A stretch of 64,000 nt of DNA, taken from positions 52,799-116,798 of the forward strand of contig CAZNRD010000003.1 of assembly GCA_964575425.1 (NCBI GenBank). The letters are read 5' to 3'. Within the stretch, counting starts at the first letter, position 1. Each line of letters starts with the position of its first letter. The position numbers and the translations under genes are program-made. The notes under the pieces are model-generated. The model was not told the origin of the DNA and did no database searches. It saw only the letters and a program-made list of their open reading frames with translations. The stretch is from DATEAV01 sp964575425. Its GTDB lineage: Bacteria > Chloroflexota > Anaerolineae > Anaerolineales > E44-bin32. Positions 25,398 through 34,059 of this stretch are shown here, piece by piece.

Positions 25398-26531
25398 ATG
25401 AAGGTATCCTGCCTGTTAGAAAACCTCTCCCGCGGCCTGAGCCTTGTCACTCGCGCCGTCGCCCCCCGCAGCACCCTTCCGGTGCTGGCCAACGTGTTGG
25501 TGGCCACTGAGGCCGGCCGGCTGCGCCTTTCGGCCACCAACCTCGAACTCGGGATCACGGCCTGGATCGGAGCCAAAATCGAAGAAGAAGGGGCGACCAC
25601 TGTCCCGGCGCGCACTTTTGCCGATCTGGTCAACGCCCTGCCCAACGACCGGGTCGATATGCAGCTGGCCGTCCGCACCCAGACGCTCAATCTCCGCTGC
25701 GGCCAATCCAACAACGATTTGAAGTGCATCGACGCACAGGAGTTCCCGCCCCTGCCTCCCAGCAATCTCGAGCCCGACCTGGTGCTCGGCACCTCCGACT
25801 TGAAGGAGATGATCAGCCAGGTGGTATTTGCCGCCTCGACGGACGACGCCCGGCCGGTCCTGACAGGCGTCCTGCTCGAGGTTAGCGGCGGTGAGCTCAC
25901 CCTGGCGGCGGCCGACGGCTTCCGGCTGTCGGTCCGCACGGCCCATCTGCCCGCCCCCATGGCCGGGCCCCTGCGGGCCATCGTTCCTGCTCGAGCGTTG
26001 GCGGAGCTGGCGCGCGTCCTCAGCGATGGCGATGAGACGGTGTCCATGTCCCTGCCGCCCAACCGCGGCCAGATCATCTTCCGCGCCAAGAACGTCGAAG
26101 TGGTGTCGCAGCTGATCGAGGGCAGCTTCCCCGACTTCCGCGGCATCATCCCCACTTCCTACAACACCCGCAGCATCCTGCCGACCCTGGCCTTCCTGAA
26201 AGCCTGCAAGGCGGCTGAAATCTTCGCGCGCGAGGCGGCTCACTCCGCCCGCCTGCTGATCACCCCGGGAGGCGAGCTTGAGCCGGGCAAAGTCGAAATC
26301 TCGGCCACCGCTGCCCAGACCGGCTCTAATGAAACAATCGTCGACGCGACGATCGAGGGAGCACCGATCGAGATTGCATTCAATGTCCGCTACTTGCTGG
26401 ATGTGCTGAACGTGGTTGACACTCCGAACGTGGCGCTGGAAACCAGCGGGCCGTCTTCGCCCGGGGTGGTGCGGCCCGTCGGACGGGACGACTTCCTGCA
26501 CGTCATCATGCCCATGCACCTGGGCCGCTGA
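25398..26531 (+). CDS. dnaN: DNA polymerase III subunit beta (sliding clamp)
   Basis: 377 residues, the usual length for the ring clamp with three repeats. It opens MKVSCLLENLSRGLSLVTRAV and contains TLPVLANVLV, ATNLELGITAWI, FAASTDDARPVLTGVLLEV, LAAADGFRLSVRT, the mid-protein IEGSFPDFRGIIP and the C-terminal IMPMHLGR (compare the usual P-M-R/x-L end). ATG 25398 has AAGGA 9 nt upstream and follows a good promoter, so the longer open frame upstream is not used. Here dnaN stands alone: no dnaA, recF or gyrB is next to it. Confidence 0.96.
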   Translation: MKVSCLLENLSRGLSLVTRAVAPRSTLPVLANVLVATEAGRLRLSATNLELGITAWIGAKIEEEGATTVPARTFADLVNALPNDRVDMQLAVRTQTLNLRCGQSNNDLKCIDAQEFPPLPPSNLEPDLVLGTSDLKEMISQVVFAASTDDARPVLTGVLLEVSGGELTLAAADGFRLSVRTAHLPAPMAGPLRAIVPARALAELARVLSDGDETVSMSLPPNRGQIIFRAKNVEVVSQLIEGSFPDFRGIIPTSYNTRSILPTLAFLKACKAAEIFAREAAHSARLLITPGGELEPGKVEISATAAQTGSNETIVDATIEGAPIEIAFNVRYLLDVLNVVDTPNVALETSGPSSPGVVRPVGRDDFLHVIMPMHLGR

Positions 26532-26548
26532 GAGATCGCGACGCCCGC

Positions 26549-27220
26549 TTACCAGCCGAAGGGCCCCTCGCCCCGGGCCCATCCCGCGTCACCGACAAGG
26601 GGCACGAAGGCCACAGATGTAATGCGCTCACGGCTGTAGTCGTCACCCCGGCGGCGCCAGCGCTCAAGCACCTGACCCTCTCTCCCGCCTACCGGAATCA
26701 CAAGCCTGCCCCCATCGGCCAGCTGATCCTTCAAGGCCTGCGGCACCCGGGGCGCGGCTGCCGCCACCACAATCGCATGATAAGGCGCATGCCCTTCCAG
26801 GCCGCGCGAGCCATCGCCCTCCACCACCTCGACATTAATGATGCCCAGTCGCTCCAGCACCTGGCGAGCAACGCTGGCCAGTTCGGGGATGCACTCCATG
26901 CTGTAGACCTTGCTGGCGAGCCGAGCCAACAGCGCCGCCTGGTAGCCGGAGCCAGTCCCCACTTCCAGGACAGTCTCGCCGCCGCGCAGGCCTGCCAGCT
27001 GTAGCATCAGCGCGACAATGTACGGCTGCGAGATCGTCTGGTGGTGGCCGATGGGCAGCGGACCGTCGGCATAGGCCAGGTGGTGAAGCTCGGGGGGGAC
27101 AAATTCATGGCGGGGCACATCGGCCATGGCCTCGAGCACCCGTCGGTCCGTGATATCCCGCTGGCGCAGCTGTTCTTCCACCATCCGCTGCCGCGCCAGG
27201 GCGAAGGCCTGTTCATCCAT
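26549..27220 (-). CDS. pcm: Protein-L-isoaspartate O-methyltransferase
   Basis: 223 residues, cytoplasmic; repairs isoaspartate in aged proteins with SAM. Conserved blocks: VPRHEFVPPELHHLAYADGP, GHHQTISQPYIVALMLQL, LEVGTGSGYQAALLARLA, and VVAAAAPRVPQAL with the C-terminal GGRLVIPVG. GGGGGC precedes the ATG. It converges on dnaN with a 17-nt gap. It is more standard than the paralogue at 10077, which carries an N-terminal hydrophobic segment. Confidence 0.94.
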   Translation of the reverse strand: MDEQAFALARQRMVEEQLRQRDITDRRVLEAMADVPRHEFVPPELHHLAYADGPLPIGHHQTISQPYIVALMLQLAGLRGGETVLEVGTGSGYQAALLARLASKVYSMECIPELASVARQVLERLGIINVEVVEGDGSRGLEGHAPYHAIVVAAAAPRVPQALKDQLADGGRLVIPVGGREGQVLERWRRRGDDYSRERITSVAFVPLVGDAGWARGEGPFGW

Positions 27221-27268
27221 GCTGCCCCCGTCTCACCTGAGGTAGGTCCGGGGATGTGCGATGCGCAT

Positions 27269-27874
27269 TCAGCGCGCGAAGCGTTGCTCTCTCCAGACAT
27301 CCGCTTCGTTGTGGTAGCCGGCTTGTTCCCAGAAGCCGAGGCGGTCGCTCGGCATGAACTCCAGCCCGCGCAGCCACTTGCCGCCCTTCCAGAAGTACAG
27401 CGTGGCCAGGTCGTCCCTCCCCCGTATGTAGCCCACCACGCCCCGAAGCGGGTACCCATGTTCCGGCGTCAGGGGTTCTCCGTTGTAGTGTGTCGCCAGG
27501 AGGAAGTTGTCGGCCAGGGCGACCGGAAGCGGGATGTTCGTCGTGAATCCGTACTCGCAATGCTGCAGGACATGGCGAGCGCTCGGCTTGAGTTGGATGA
27601 TTCCTTGCTCCACCAGCACCCGCAGCGAGACTCCCTCCCACTCGGTGTCGAACTTGCTCCAGCGGGTGACGCAGTGGATGTCCATGCGCACTCGGGTGCG
27701 CGGCAAACGCTGGAACTCGTCCCACGTCCAGCGCCGTTCCTGTTCGACCTCACCGAAGATTCGGAAGTCCCACGCCTTGGGATCGAACGAGGGCACCGGG
27801 CCGTAGTGCAGCACCGGGAACTTCTCGGTCAGCGCCTGCCCCGGCGGCAGCCGCCCTTCCTTCTTCATCTCCAT
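27269..27874 (-). CDS. Sulfite-oxidase-like molybdopterin oxidoreductase
   Basis: 201 residues with the sulfite oxidase/MsrP (YedY) molybdopterin fold but no dimerisation domain. LTEKFPVLHYGPVPSFD opens the domain, and C68 in RMDIHCVTRWSKFD is the expected molybdenum-ligand cysteine. GYTTN-like HCEYGFTTNIPL and GYPLRGVVG follow. No signal peptide, so it is cytoplasmic unless a partner carries it; the substrate is unknown. I chose ATG 27874; GTG codons at 27913 and 27907 and an ATG at 27868 are alternatives. An extended -10 lies 58 nt upstream. Confidence 0.83.
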   Translation of the reverse strand: MEMKKEGRLPPGQALTEKFPVLHYGPVPSFDPKAWDFRIFGEVEQERRWTWDEFQRLPRTRVRMDIHCVTRWSKFDTEWEGVSLRVLVEQGIIQLKPSARHVLQHCEYGFTTNIPLPVALADNFLLATHYNGEPLTPEHGYPLRGVVGYIRGRDDLATLYFWKGGKWLRGLEFMPSDRLGFWEQAGYHNEADVWREQRFAR

Positions 27875-27931
27875 TTCAAGATGCCTACGTACCTGCCAAC
27901 CGCTCACCTCCACCTCCAGCCGTGCCCCTCG

Positions 27932-27940
27932 ATTATATCA
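27932..27940 (-). promoter_or_regulatory. Extended -10 promoter of the sulfite-oxidase-like gene
   Basis: TGATATAAT on the minus strand is a perfect extended -10 element between the phosphoribosyltransferase gene and the oxidoreductase gene. No good -35. Confidence 0.55.
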
Positions 27941-27959
27941 ATGGGGTCAGACTCGGACA

Positions 27960-28532
27960 TCAGCCCCCTGCAGGCTGCGAGTCACGGAACAGGGGCAGGT
28001 GCCCCAGAGCGATCACGTTCGGCCACGCTTCGGCCTCGCCCTCGGTGAAGACCGCAGCCTCAGCCACCACTTCAGCTCCAGCTTGTTCCATCAGCCGGCG
28101 CATCCCATGGAGGGTCGAGCCCGTGCTCACCACGTCATCCAGCAGAACTACTCGCCTCCCACGGGCAAGCGGCCTGTCCTTCTCATCCAGGTACAGGTTT
28201 TGGGGCTTGCCGGTCGTGATTGAATGGGTCTCGGCCCACAGAGTATCGCCCATGTATGGCTTGAAAAGCTTGCGCAATACAATGTAGCCTCTTCCCGTAG
28301 CCACCGAGAGCGCGTGGGCCAGTGGGATGCTCTTAGCTTCGGCCGTCACCAGCACATCGTACGACACGTTGGCCAGACGCTCAGCCAGCGCTTCAGCACA
28401 CCGCTCGACCAATTCTGTGTCGCCCAGGATGTTCAGGACCGCAATCCGCAACCCTGGCGCGACCTCGAACAAGGGCAGCTCACGCCGCAGCCCCGCGACC
28501 TCGACGGAGTAAGTCTTGCGTGGTGATGTCAT
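27960..28532 (-). CDS. Phosphoribosyltransferase (adenine PRTase-like)
   Basis: 190 residues. The PRPP-binding motif is RVVLLDDVVSTGSTLHGM, and the upstream LVTAEAKSIPLAHALS with the flexible-loop region YIVLRKLFKPYMG resembles adenine/xanthine-type PRTases. It would join a purine base or a related compound to PRPP; the base is not certain. AGGAGG in the upstream AGGAGGATCCAC gives a clear start at 28532. Nucleotide salvage is likely. Confidence 0.85.
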   Translation of the reverse strand: MTSPRKTYSVEVAGLRRELPLFEVAPGLRIAVLNILGDTELVERCAEALAERLANVSYDVLVTAEAKSIPLAHALSVATGRGYIVLRKLFKPYMGDTLWAETHSITTGKPQNLYLDEKDRPLARGRRVVLLDDVVSTGSTLHGMRRLMEQAGAEVVAEAAVFTEGEAEAWPNVIALGHLPLFRDSQPAGG

Positions 28533-28632
28533 GTGGATCCTCCTGGCAAGGATTCGCACCCCGCGGCTCGGCCGACCGTTGCAGCTCAGCCTCCAGGCGC
28601 GCGACAAGACCAGCAGGGGACTTGCATGTGCC

Positions 28633-29547
28633 TCATTGCGCGAGTGCTTCTCCGGCTCGCTCAGGCCGGAAATCGTAGATGCCGTCGCACAGCGGCCAGA
28701 GGCGCTGGCAGCCTCGGCATTCGACCCCGGTCGTGTGTTCGACCATCTCAAGCGAGCCGCAGCTCGGGCAGCGCCAATACGCACTTTCGACTCGCTCACC
28801 TTCGCTCCCGCCTGCCACCGCAAGGACAAACACGCTCGGACTGAGCTGCCAGACATCACCCGTGAGTTGAGCCACGGAATCCAGGGTTACCAGGAGCGGC
28901 AGGGGGGCGACGCGCTTGAGCAGGCCCAGTCGGAAGTGAGAGACTGTCAGCTGGCGCTGGAGGCGAAAGCCGGTCTCGGCAAGCCACCTTCGGATGGAGG
29001 CCGGGTGAAAGTTGAAGTTGAGTGCGGCGAACTCAACGGGCTCTGAGTCGAACGGATTCCACCGCTGCCGCCGCATCAGCCAGCGGGCAATGGCTTTCAC
29101 GTTGCGTTTGTTCGGGTATTCCAGCACGAAGGCGGCCCCAGGTGCCAGCATCTCCCGGACCTGGCGCAACGCCTCCAACGGCTGAGTCATGTGGTGCAGC
29201 GCTCGGATCATGGTCGCGGCCTCGAACGTCGCCGGCGCGAACGGCAGCCGGTAGACATCGCCTGCCACATAGCGGTACCGCTCGCTCAATCCCAGGCGGT
29301 CACGCGCCTGTTCCAGCTGACTGCGAGAGTAATCCAGGAGAACAATGTGCCGAAAGCCCGCGTAGCGCGGTGTGTTGCGCCCGGCCCCGGCGCCCACCTC
29401 GAGCAGCTGCTCGCCAGCGGGGGGCAGAAGCCGCCGCAAGGCGACTGCCTCCACGCGGTCCTCGTACTCGCGCCCCCCGCGCTCCCAGAACCGCTCCTGA
29501 TAGTCAGAGCCCTCGTAGTCGCAAATGGGTGTGAGTATCCGGCTCAC
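28633..29547 (-). CDS. SAM methyltransferase with C-terminal zinc ribbon
   Basis: 304 residues. Class I methyltransferase core: LLEVGAGAGRNTPRY (motif I), VLLDYSRSQLEQARDRL, YVAGDVYRLPFAPATFEAATM, and FVLEYPNKRN. After about residue 250 comes a Trm112/zinc-ribbon-like tail with C-P-S-C-G and C-R-G-C (YWRCPSCGSLEMVE, GVECRGCQRLWP). The zinc part often acts as an internal partner domain. GTG 29547 is chosen because the MTase N-terminus follows; the open frame continues upstream into the divergent gene. Substrate unknown. Confidence 0.78.
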   Translation of the reverse strand: MSRILTPICDYEGSDYQERFWERGGREYEDRVEAVALRRLLPPAGEQLLEVGAGAGRNTPRYAGFRHIVLLDYSRSQLEQARDRLGLSERYRYVAGDVYRLPFAPATFEAATMIRALHHMTQPLEALRQVREMLAPGAAFVLEYPNKRNVKAIARWLMRRQRWNPFDSEPVEFAALNFNFHPASIRRWLAETGFRLQRQLTVSHFRLGLLKRVAPLPLLVTLDSVAQLTGDVWQLSPSVFVLAVAGGSEGERVESAYWRCPSCGSLEMVEHTTGVECRGCQRLWPLCDGIYDFRPERAGEALAQ

Positions 29548-29650
29548 TGAAATCCCAGCGTCACTCTCGCGAGGATGGGACGACGGCCGCAATTGTACCC
29601 TCGCGTGCCCCACGGCATGATATGCTATCCCCAACCTGGAGAGGCGCTCG

Positions 29651-31537
29651 GTGGAGAGAGGATTGGAAAGACCCAGCTGGCAGGAGGCGATCCTAGCCCT
29701 GGCCATCGCGTGCGGCGCATGGACCGCCGTAACGAGCGAGGTGCTGTCTTCATTCCGCGCACTAGAGCGAGGCTGGATTGCCGCGTTGTGGCTCCCTCCG
29801 GCGGCAGCGCTGGCTTTCTTCCTTGCGCGCCAGGCCAGAGCCGTCCGCTGTAGCCCTCGCCGCACACCTCGTATTGACACGCTCGCGTTGTTGTGCCTGT
29901 CGTTCGTTGCCGTTGACGTCGTGATCCTCCTGGTCATTGCCCTGGTGGCCCCGCCCAACACGAACGACGCCCTTCAATACCACCTCAGCCGTGTGGCCCA
30001 CTGGGCTCAGCAGCGATCTCTCAGCTTCTACCCCACCCCGATCGAGCGCCAGTTGTGGATGCCCCCTTTCGCGGAAGTGGCCATCCTCCACCTTTACTTA
30101 CTGGCAGGCGGTGATCGCTTGGCCAATCTGGTTCAATGGAGCAGCATGGTCCTCGGCCTGGTGACTATCTCAGGCATCGCATGGAGGCTCGGCGCGAATG
30201 CGGCGGGCCAAGCCTTCGCCATTCTGTTCGCCGCCACCCTGCCGATGGGGATTCTGCAGGCAACAAGCGCACAGAACGACTACGTCACAGGGTTTTGGGC
30301 CCTGTGCCTGGCCAGCCTCGCGGTCAAGTCACATCAAGTCGGCCTGAAGACCCATGAGTGGGCCCTCGTCGGCCTGGCAACTGGGCTGGGGATGCTCACC
30401 AAAGCCACCTTCTACGCGCTTGCCTTCCCGTTCCTTCTTTGGTTGGGCATCAGCTGCGTGCGACGCACAGGCTGGATGGGTGCCACTCGCGTCGCGCTTG
30501 CCGTCACGGCCCTCGCCGTTCTGCTGAACGTTGGCCACTGGAGCCGCAACCTCAGAGCCTACGGCTTGCCGCTTGGCCCACCCCAGGCTGTTGCGGCTCA
30601 CGGCAATCAGATGTGGAGCTGGAAGGTCATCGCCTCGAACGCGCTCCGCAGCTTGACACTTCACATCGCCACCCCTTACGGCGACGCGAACGGTCTGATT
30701 CGGAACGCCGTCGTGGCGCTGCATGAATGGATCGGGATCGACGTGGACGATCCACGGACGACAATGGATCCCTACCGCGTCAAGCGCTCGTTTCACGAAG
30801 ACTATGCTGGGAATCCCTTCCATGCGTTGTTTGTCCCCCTCAGCTTGGCCCTCCTGATGTGGCCAGCCAGGCCGACGACAGATGACGCCCCCTCCCCAAG
30901 ACGGTCGATGTGTGCGCCGCTGACCTTCGCCGGCACTGTCGTCGCCAGCGCTCTGTTGTTCTTTCTTCTTTACAAGTGGCAAGCCACGGGAAGCCGGCTT
31001 CAGCTCGGCCTGTTTCTGCTCTGGGCACCAATCACCGGGGTGGCCTGGCAACGTGTCCGCAGTCTCGTGGTTCGCCGTCTTCTGGGTGTCGGATTCCAGG
31101 CCTTCGCCATCGCCTTGCTCACCGCAGCCAGCCTGCGAACGCTCCTCATCAACCCCTCACGCCCTATGCTCCCAAGACCCTCGGACGGGACTAGCCTGTG
31201 GAACACCTCCCGCGCCGAACTCCTGCTCATCAACGCACCAGAGTTCCTCCCCAGTTACCTGCCCCTGATCGAGGCAGCCCCTCGGAGCAACTGCAAGGCC
31301 ATGGGGCTGATGATCGACTCCAGCCACCCGGAGTATCCATTTTGGGCATTCCTCGCTACACCGGACTCAGGAATCCACCTCGAGCACGTCGGAGTCCCGA
31401 CGCCATCAGGGGGGATTCCTCCATCGGGCGGATTATGCGCAATCCTGTGCACACAGTGCAGCGACCGCCAGCTCGATGGGATGGAGCTGCGCTTCAACAT
31501 TGCCGGCCACTACAGCCTGTACCTTCCAGCCCCATGA
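29651..31537 (+). CDS. GT39-like membrane glycosyltransferase
   Basis: 628 residues with about 10-12 hydrophobic helices. The first periplasmic loop holds the acidic motif PPNTNDALQYHLSRVAHWAQ and then YPTPIERQLWMPPFAEV, the sort of catalytic loop seen in ArnT/PMT-type (GT39/GT83) transferases that use polyprenyl-phosphate sugars. A Cys-containing periplasmic C-terminus follows the last helix. GTG 29651 is preceded by GGAGAGG. Acceptor and sugar are unknown. It runs divergently from the methyltransferase. Confidence 0.72.
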   Translation: MERGLERPSWQEAILALAIACGAWTAVTSEVLSSFRALERGWIAALWLPPAAALAFFLARQARAVRCSPRRTPRIDTLALLCLSFVAVDVVILLVIALVAPPNTNDALQYHLSRVAHWAQQRSLSFYPTPIERQLWMPPFAEVAILHLYLLAGGDRLANLVQWSSMVLGLVTISGIAWRLGANAAGQAFAILFAATLPMGILQATSAQNDYVTGFWALCLASLAVKSHQVGLKTHEWALVGLATGLGMLTKATFYALAFPFLLWLGISCVRRTGWMGATRVALAVTALAVLLNVGHWSRNLRAYGLPLGPPQAVAAHGNQMWSWKVIASNALRSLTLHIATPYGDANGLIRNAVVALHEWIGIDVDDPRTTMDPYRVKRSFHEDYAGNPFHALFVPLSLALLMWPARPTTDDAPSPRRSMCAPLTFAGTVVASALLFFLLYKWQATGSRLQLGLFLLWAPITGVAWQRVRSLVVRRLLGVGFQAFAIALLTAASLRTLLINPSRPMLPRPSDGTSLWNTSRAELLLINAPEFLPSYLPLIEAAPRSNCKAMGLMIDSSHPEYPFWAFLATPDSGIHLEHVGVPTPSGGIPPSGGLCAILCTQCSDRQLDGMELRFNIAGHYSLYLPAP

Positions 31538-31554
31538 AGCCAGCGTCGCCAGTC

Positions 31555-32316
31555 TCACTCCTCAAACCTCGATTCCTCCATCAATCGCCGCAGTCGCTTC
31601 TCCTCGGTTTCCATCTCCATCTGCCCGCGTGAGGCCTCTTGCGCCCTCTTCGCCTCGGCCCGCCTTAGCTGCTCCACCGAAGCCCGCGCCACGACCGCCC
31701 ACCTGCCGCAGTGCGGGCAGCGCTCGAGCTTCCCCACCAGCAAGTTGGGACTGATCCGGTGGCGCGAGAACGGCAGGCCACACCTGGGGCAGACCGCACC
31801 ACCCGCTGCTCCATACTCGCCCGGCCGGAATCCCCGCCCCGTGCGATCCAGCACCAGAGGTCCAAGACCCGCCACAAGCATGAGCACGAGGAACAGCCCC
31901 ACCAGCGGAAGAACGATCCGCTCCACCGTCCGCCACCCTTCATCGGCGCTGACAAACTCCAGCCGGCGCTCATTGGAGCGGACTTCCTCCCCCTGCGCTG
32001 TTACCCCGATCGCCGAGAGGATGTGTGGACCAAGTGGGTAATCCCCCGTGTTGAAGCGGAAGCGGAACGGCGGCTCGCGCATCACCGCCATTACCTCGCC
32101 ATCCAGCAAGTACCGCACCTCCACCAGATCCTCCCGCCCATTGACCGTCAGCGAAAACGCGCCCTGAATGCGGCCCCCGGCAGCATAGCCAAAGTCGCGA
32201 TGCAGGCCTAACACGAGGTCGGGCTGCTGCGCAAGCGCCGGAACGGAAGCGACGCTCAGCGCCAGCGCCAGCGCCAGCCCCAGCGCCATGTGCCATCTGC
32301 GAGCGGTCTGACCCAT
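31555..32316 (-). CDS. Exported membrane-anchored protein with Ig-like domain and zinc ribbon
   Basis: 253 residues. A signal peptide (residues 1-30, ALGLALALALSVASVPALAQ) leads to an extracytoplasmic beta-rich domain (about 31-130, GREDLVEVRYLLDGEVMAVMREPPFRF, an Ig/BIG-like fold), a single TM helix (about 137-160, IVLPLVGLFLVLMLVAGLGPLVL), then a cytoplasmic zinc ribbon (C-P-R-C-G ... C-P-H-C-G) and a charged coiled tail. AGGAGG precedes the ATG. It follows the permease gene by 9 nt and is the last gene of the operon, so it may sense or modulate the ABC exporter. No named family. Confidence 0.68.
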   Translation of the reverse strand: MGQTARRWHMALGLALALALSVASVPALAQQPDLVLGLHRDFGYAAGGRIQGAFSLTVNGREDLVEVRYLLDGEVMAVMREPPFRFRFNTGDYPLGPHILSAIGVTAQGEEVRSNERRLEFVSADEGWRTVERIVLPLVGLFLVLMLVAGLGPLVLDRTGRGFRPGEYGAAGGAVCPRCGLPFSRHRISPNLLVGKLERCPHCGRWAVVARASVEQLRRAEAKRAQEASRGQMEMETEEKRLRRLMEESRFEE

Positions 32317-32325
32317 CCCAACCTC

Positions 32326-33120
32326 CTACTTCCAGCGCGTCAGGATGCTCTCCCGCTGGAAGACTTGCGTGGCGAGCCCGACGAGGACGGTGTCCAGCAG
32401 CACCAGCCCCCCCGCCAGCACCAATACCAGCCTCCGATCGAAGATCAGGAAACCGGTGATCTGGCCGAAGAACAGAAGCATCAGCGGCAGCACGACCAGC
32501 CCGGAGAGCTGCTCTGCGACGCGCGGGTCGCTCACCCGGGAGGAAATCATCACAGCCAGGCTCACCGCCGCCACCGCCAGCAACGGCCCCACAACAAGCA
32601 CGGCCATCAGCCAGATCGGGTCCAGCAGCCGGGCCAGCACGGCGGGGCTTATGGCCAGCAGCCAGGCGCCCACGGCAAAGATGCCAAAGGAGGCCCATGT
32701 CGCCAGCAGGGCCGGCACGATGGCCGCCAGCCCTTTGCCCGCCAGCAGCTCCAGCGTGCTGATCGGCGTGGCCAGCAGCGGCTCGAGCGTGCGCGTTGTC
32801 TTCTCGCCCACAATGCTGTAGGCGGCCACGCTCGCCGGGATGATCAGCGGCATCAGCATGAACAGCAGCAGGAACTGGCTGACAAAGAAGTACTGCCCGC
32901 ATTCGCCGCCGCTCAACCCCTCGCACAGCGGCCGAAACCCCTGCGGCAAGTCCGACACCGAGAAGGCTGCTGACATGTCGTCGGATGAACCCATCGCAGA
33001 AAGGATGATCAGCGGGAGCGCAGTGAAGATCAGCGGTAGGAAGCCCACGCTGAACAGGACCAGCCGGTTCTTGAAGACCTCCGACCAGTCCTTGCGCAGG
33101 ATGACCCACACCTTTCTCAT
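32326..33120 (-). CDS. ABC-2 type transporter permease
   Basis: 264 residues with six hydrophobic helices, starting with the amphipathic MRKVWVILRKDWSEVFKNRLVLFS typical of ABC-2 permeases, and the signature GEKTTRTLEPLLATPIST in the first cytoplasmic loop. Its ATG overlaps the stop of the ATPase gene by 4 nt (ATGA), so the pair is translationally coupled. Substrate unknown; this class includes peptide, antibiotic and Na+ exporters. Confidence 0.88.
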   Translation of the reverse strand: MRKVWVILRKDWSEVFKNRLVLFSVGFLPLIFTALPLIILSAMGSSDDMSAAFSVSDLPQGFRPLCEGLSGGECGQYFFVSQFLLLFMLMPLIIPASVAAYSIVGEKTTRTLEPLLATPISTLELLAGKGLAAIVPALLATWASFGIFAVGAWLLAISPAVLARLLDPIWLMAVLVVGPLLAVAAVSLAVMISSRVSDPRVAEQLSGLVVLPLMLLFFGQITGFLIFDRRLVLVLAGGLVLLDTVLVGLATQVFQRESILTRWK

Positions 33121-34043
33121 GACTGCCCTCCCTCATCCGCACCGCCCACAAGCTGCAGGTACACGTCCTCCAGCGTCCGCCGCAGCTCGCCGACGAACTG
33201 CACCTCGGCGCCGGCTTCGACCAGAGCCCGCACCAGCGCCGGGTTCTGTTCCTCCGGCTGATCGAGCGTTACCAGCACCTTGTTATCGACCACCCGGGTA
33301 TGCTGGACGAAGTCAAACGCCCTCAACCTCTCCGCCAGAGCCTCGCCGGCCCGCCGGAGGTGAAACACCGTCACCCGGCCGTACAACTGCTTGCGCAGCG
33401 CTGCCGGGGAATCAAGCGCCAGCAGGCGGTTGTTGACCACCGCGATGCGGTCACACAGCCGATCGGCCTCGGATAGATTGTGGGTGCAGAGGAAGATCGT
33501 GCGGCCTTCCTGCCTCAGCCCTGCGATGAATTCCCGCACCAGATGTGCCGCCTCAGGGTCGAGGCCGCTGGTTGGCTCATCCAGGAAGAGCACCCGCGGC
33601 TCGTGCAGCAGCGCCCTAGCGATCGCCAGCTTCTGGCGCATCCCCTTCGACAGGGTGCCAGCGGCCTCTGCCCGCCTGTCCCACAGGCCCAAGAGCCGCA
33701 GGTAGCGATCCACCTGTCCCGCTACGTCCTGCACATCGTACAGCTGGGCGAAGAAGGCCAGGTTCCGCTCGGCGCTCAGCCGGTCGTACAGGCCGGGAGC
33801 CTCCGTGAGGATGCCGACGGAGCGGCGCACCTCGGTGTCCTGGCGGCCGATCTGGCAGCCAGCCACCCAGGCCTGGCCGCTGGTGGGCGCGACCAGCGCG
33901 CTCAGCATCCGGATGGTGGTTGTCTTGCCGGCACCGTTGGGGCCCAGGAAGCCGAAGATCTCGCCCGGCTGGACCTCGATGGTCAGGCGGTCGACGGCCA
34001 GGGTCCGGTCGAAACGTCGGGTCAATGACTCTGTTCGGATCAT
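33117..34043 (-). CDS. ABC transporter ATP-binding protein
   Basis: 308 residues. Walker A GPNGAGKTTT, Q loop in GILTEAPGLYD, signature LSKGMRQKLAIARALL, Walker B VLFLDEPTSGLD, and the switch histidine in FLCTHNLSE. The 80-residue C-terminal extension (GRVTVFHLRR... ALVEAGAEVQFVGELRRTLEDVYL) is typical of DRA/CcmA-type exporter ATPases. It is the partner of the permease at 32326 and follows the YhfC protease gene by 16 nt. Confidence 0.93.
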   Translation of the reverse strand: MIRTESLTRRFDRTLAVDRLTIEVQPGEIFGFLGPNGAGKTTTIRMLSALVAPTSGQAWVAGCQIGRQDTEVRRSVGILTEAPGLYDRLSAERNLAFFAQLYDVQDVAGQVDRYLRLLGLWDRRAEAAGTLSKGMRQKLAIARALLHEPRVLFLDEPTSGLDPEAAHLVREFIAGLRQEGRTIFLCTHNLSEADRLCDRIAVVNNRLLALDSPAALRKQLYGRVTVFHLRRAGEALAERLRAFDFVQHTRVVDNKVLVTLDQPEEQNPALVRALVEAGAEVQFVGELRRTLEDVYLQLVGGADEGGQS

Positions 34044-34059
34044 GGCATGCCTTCGGGCG

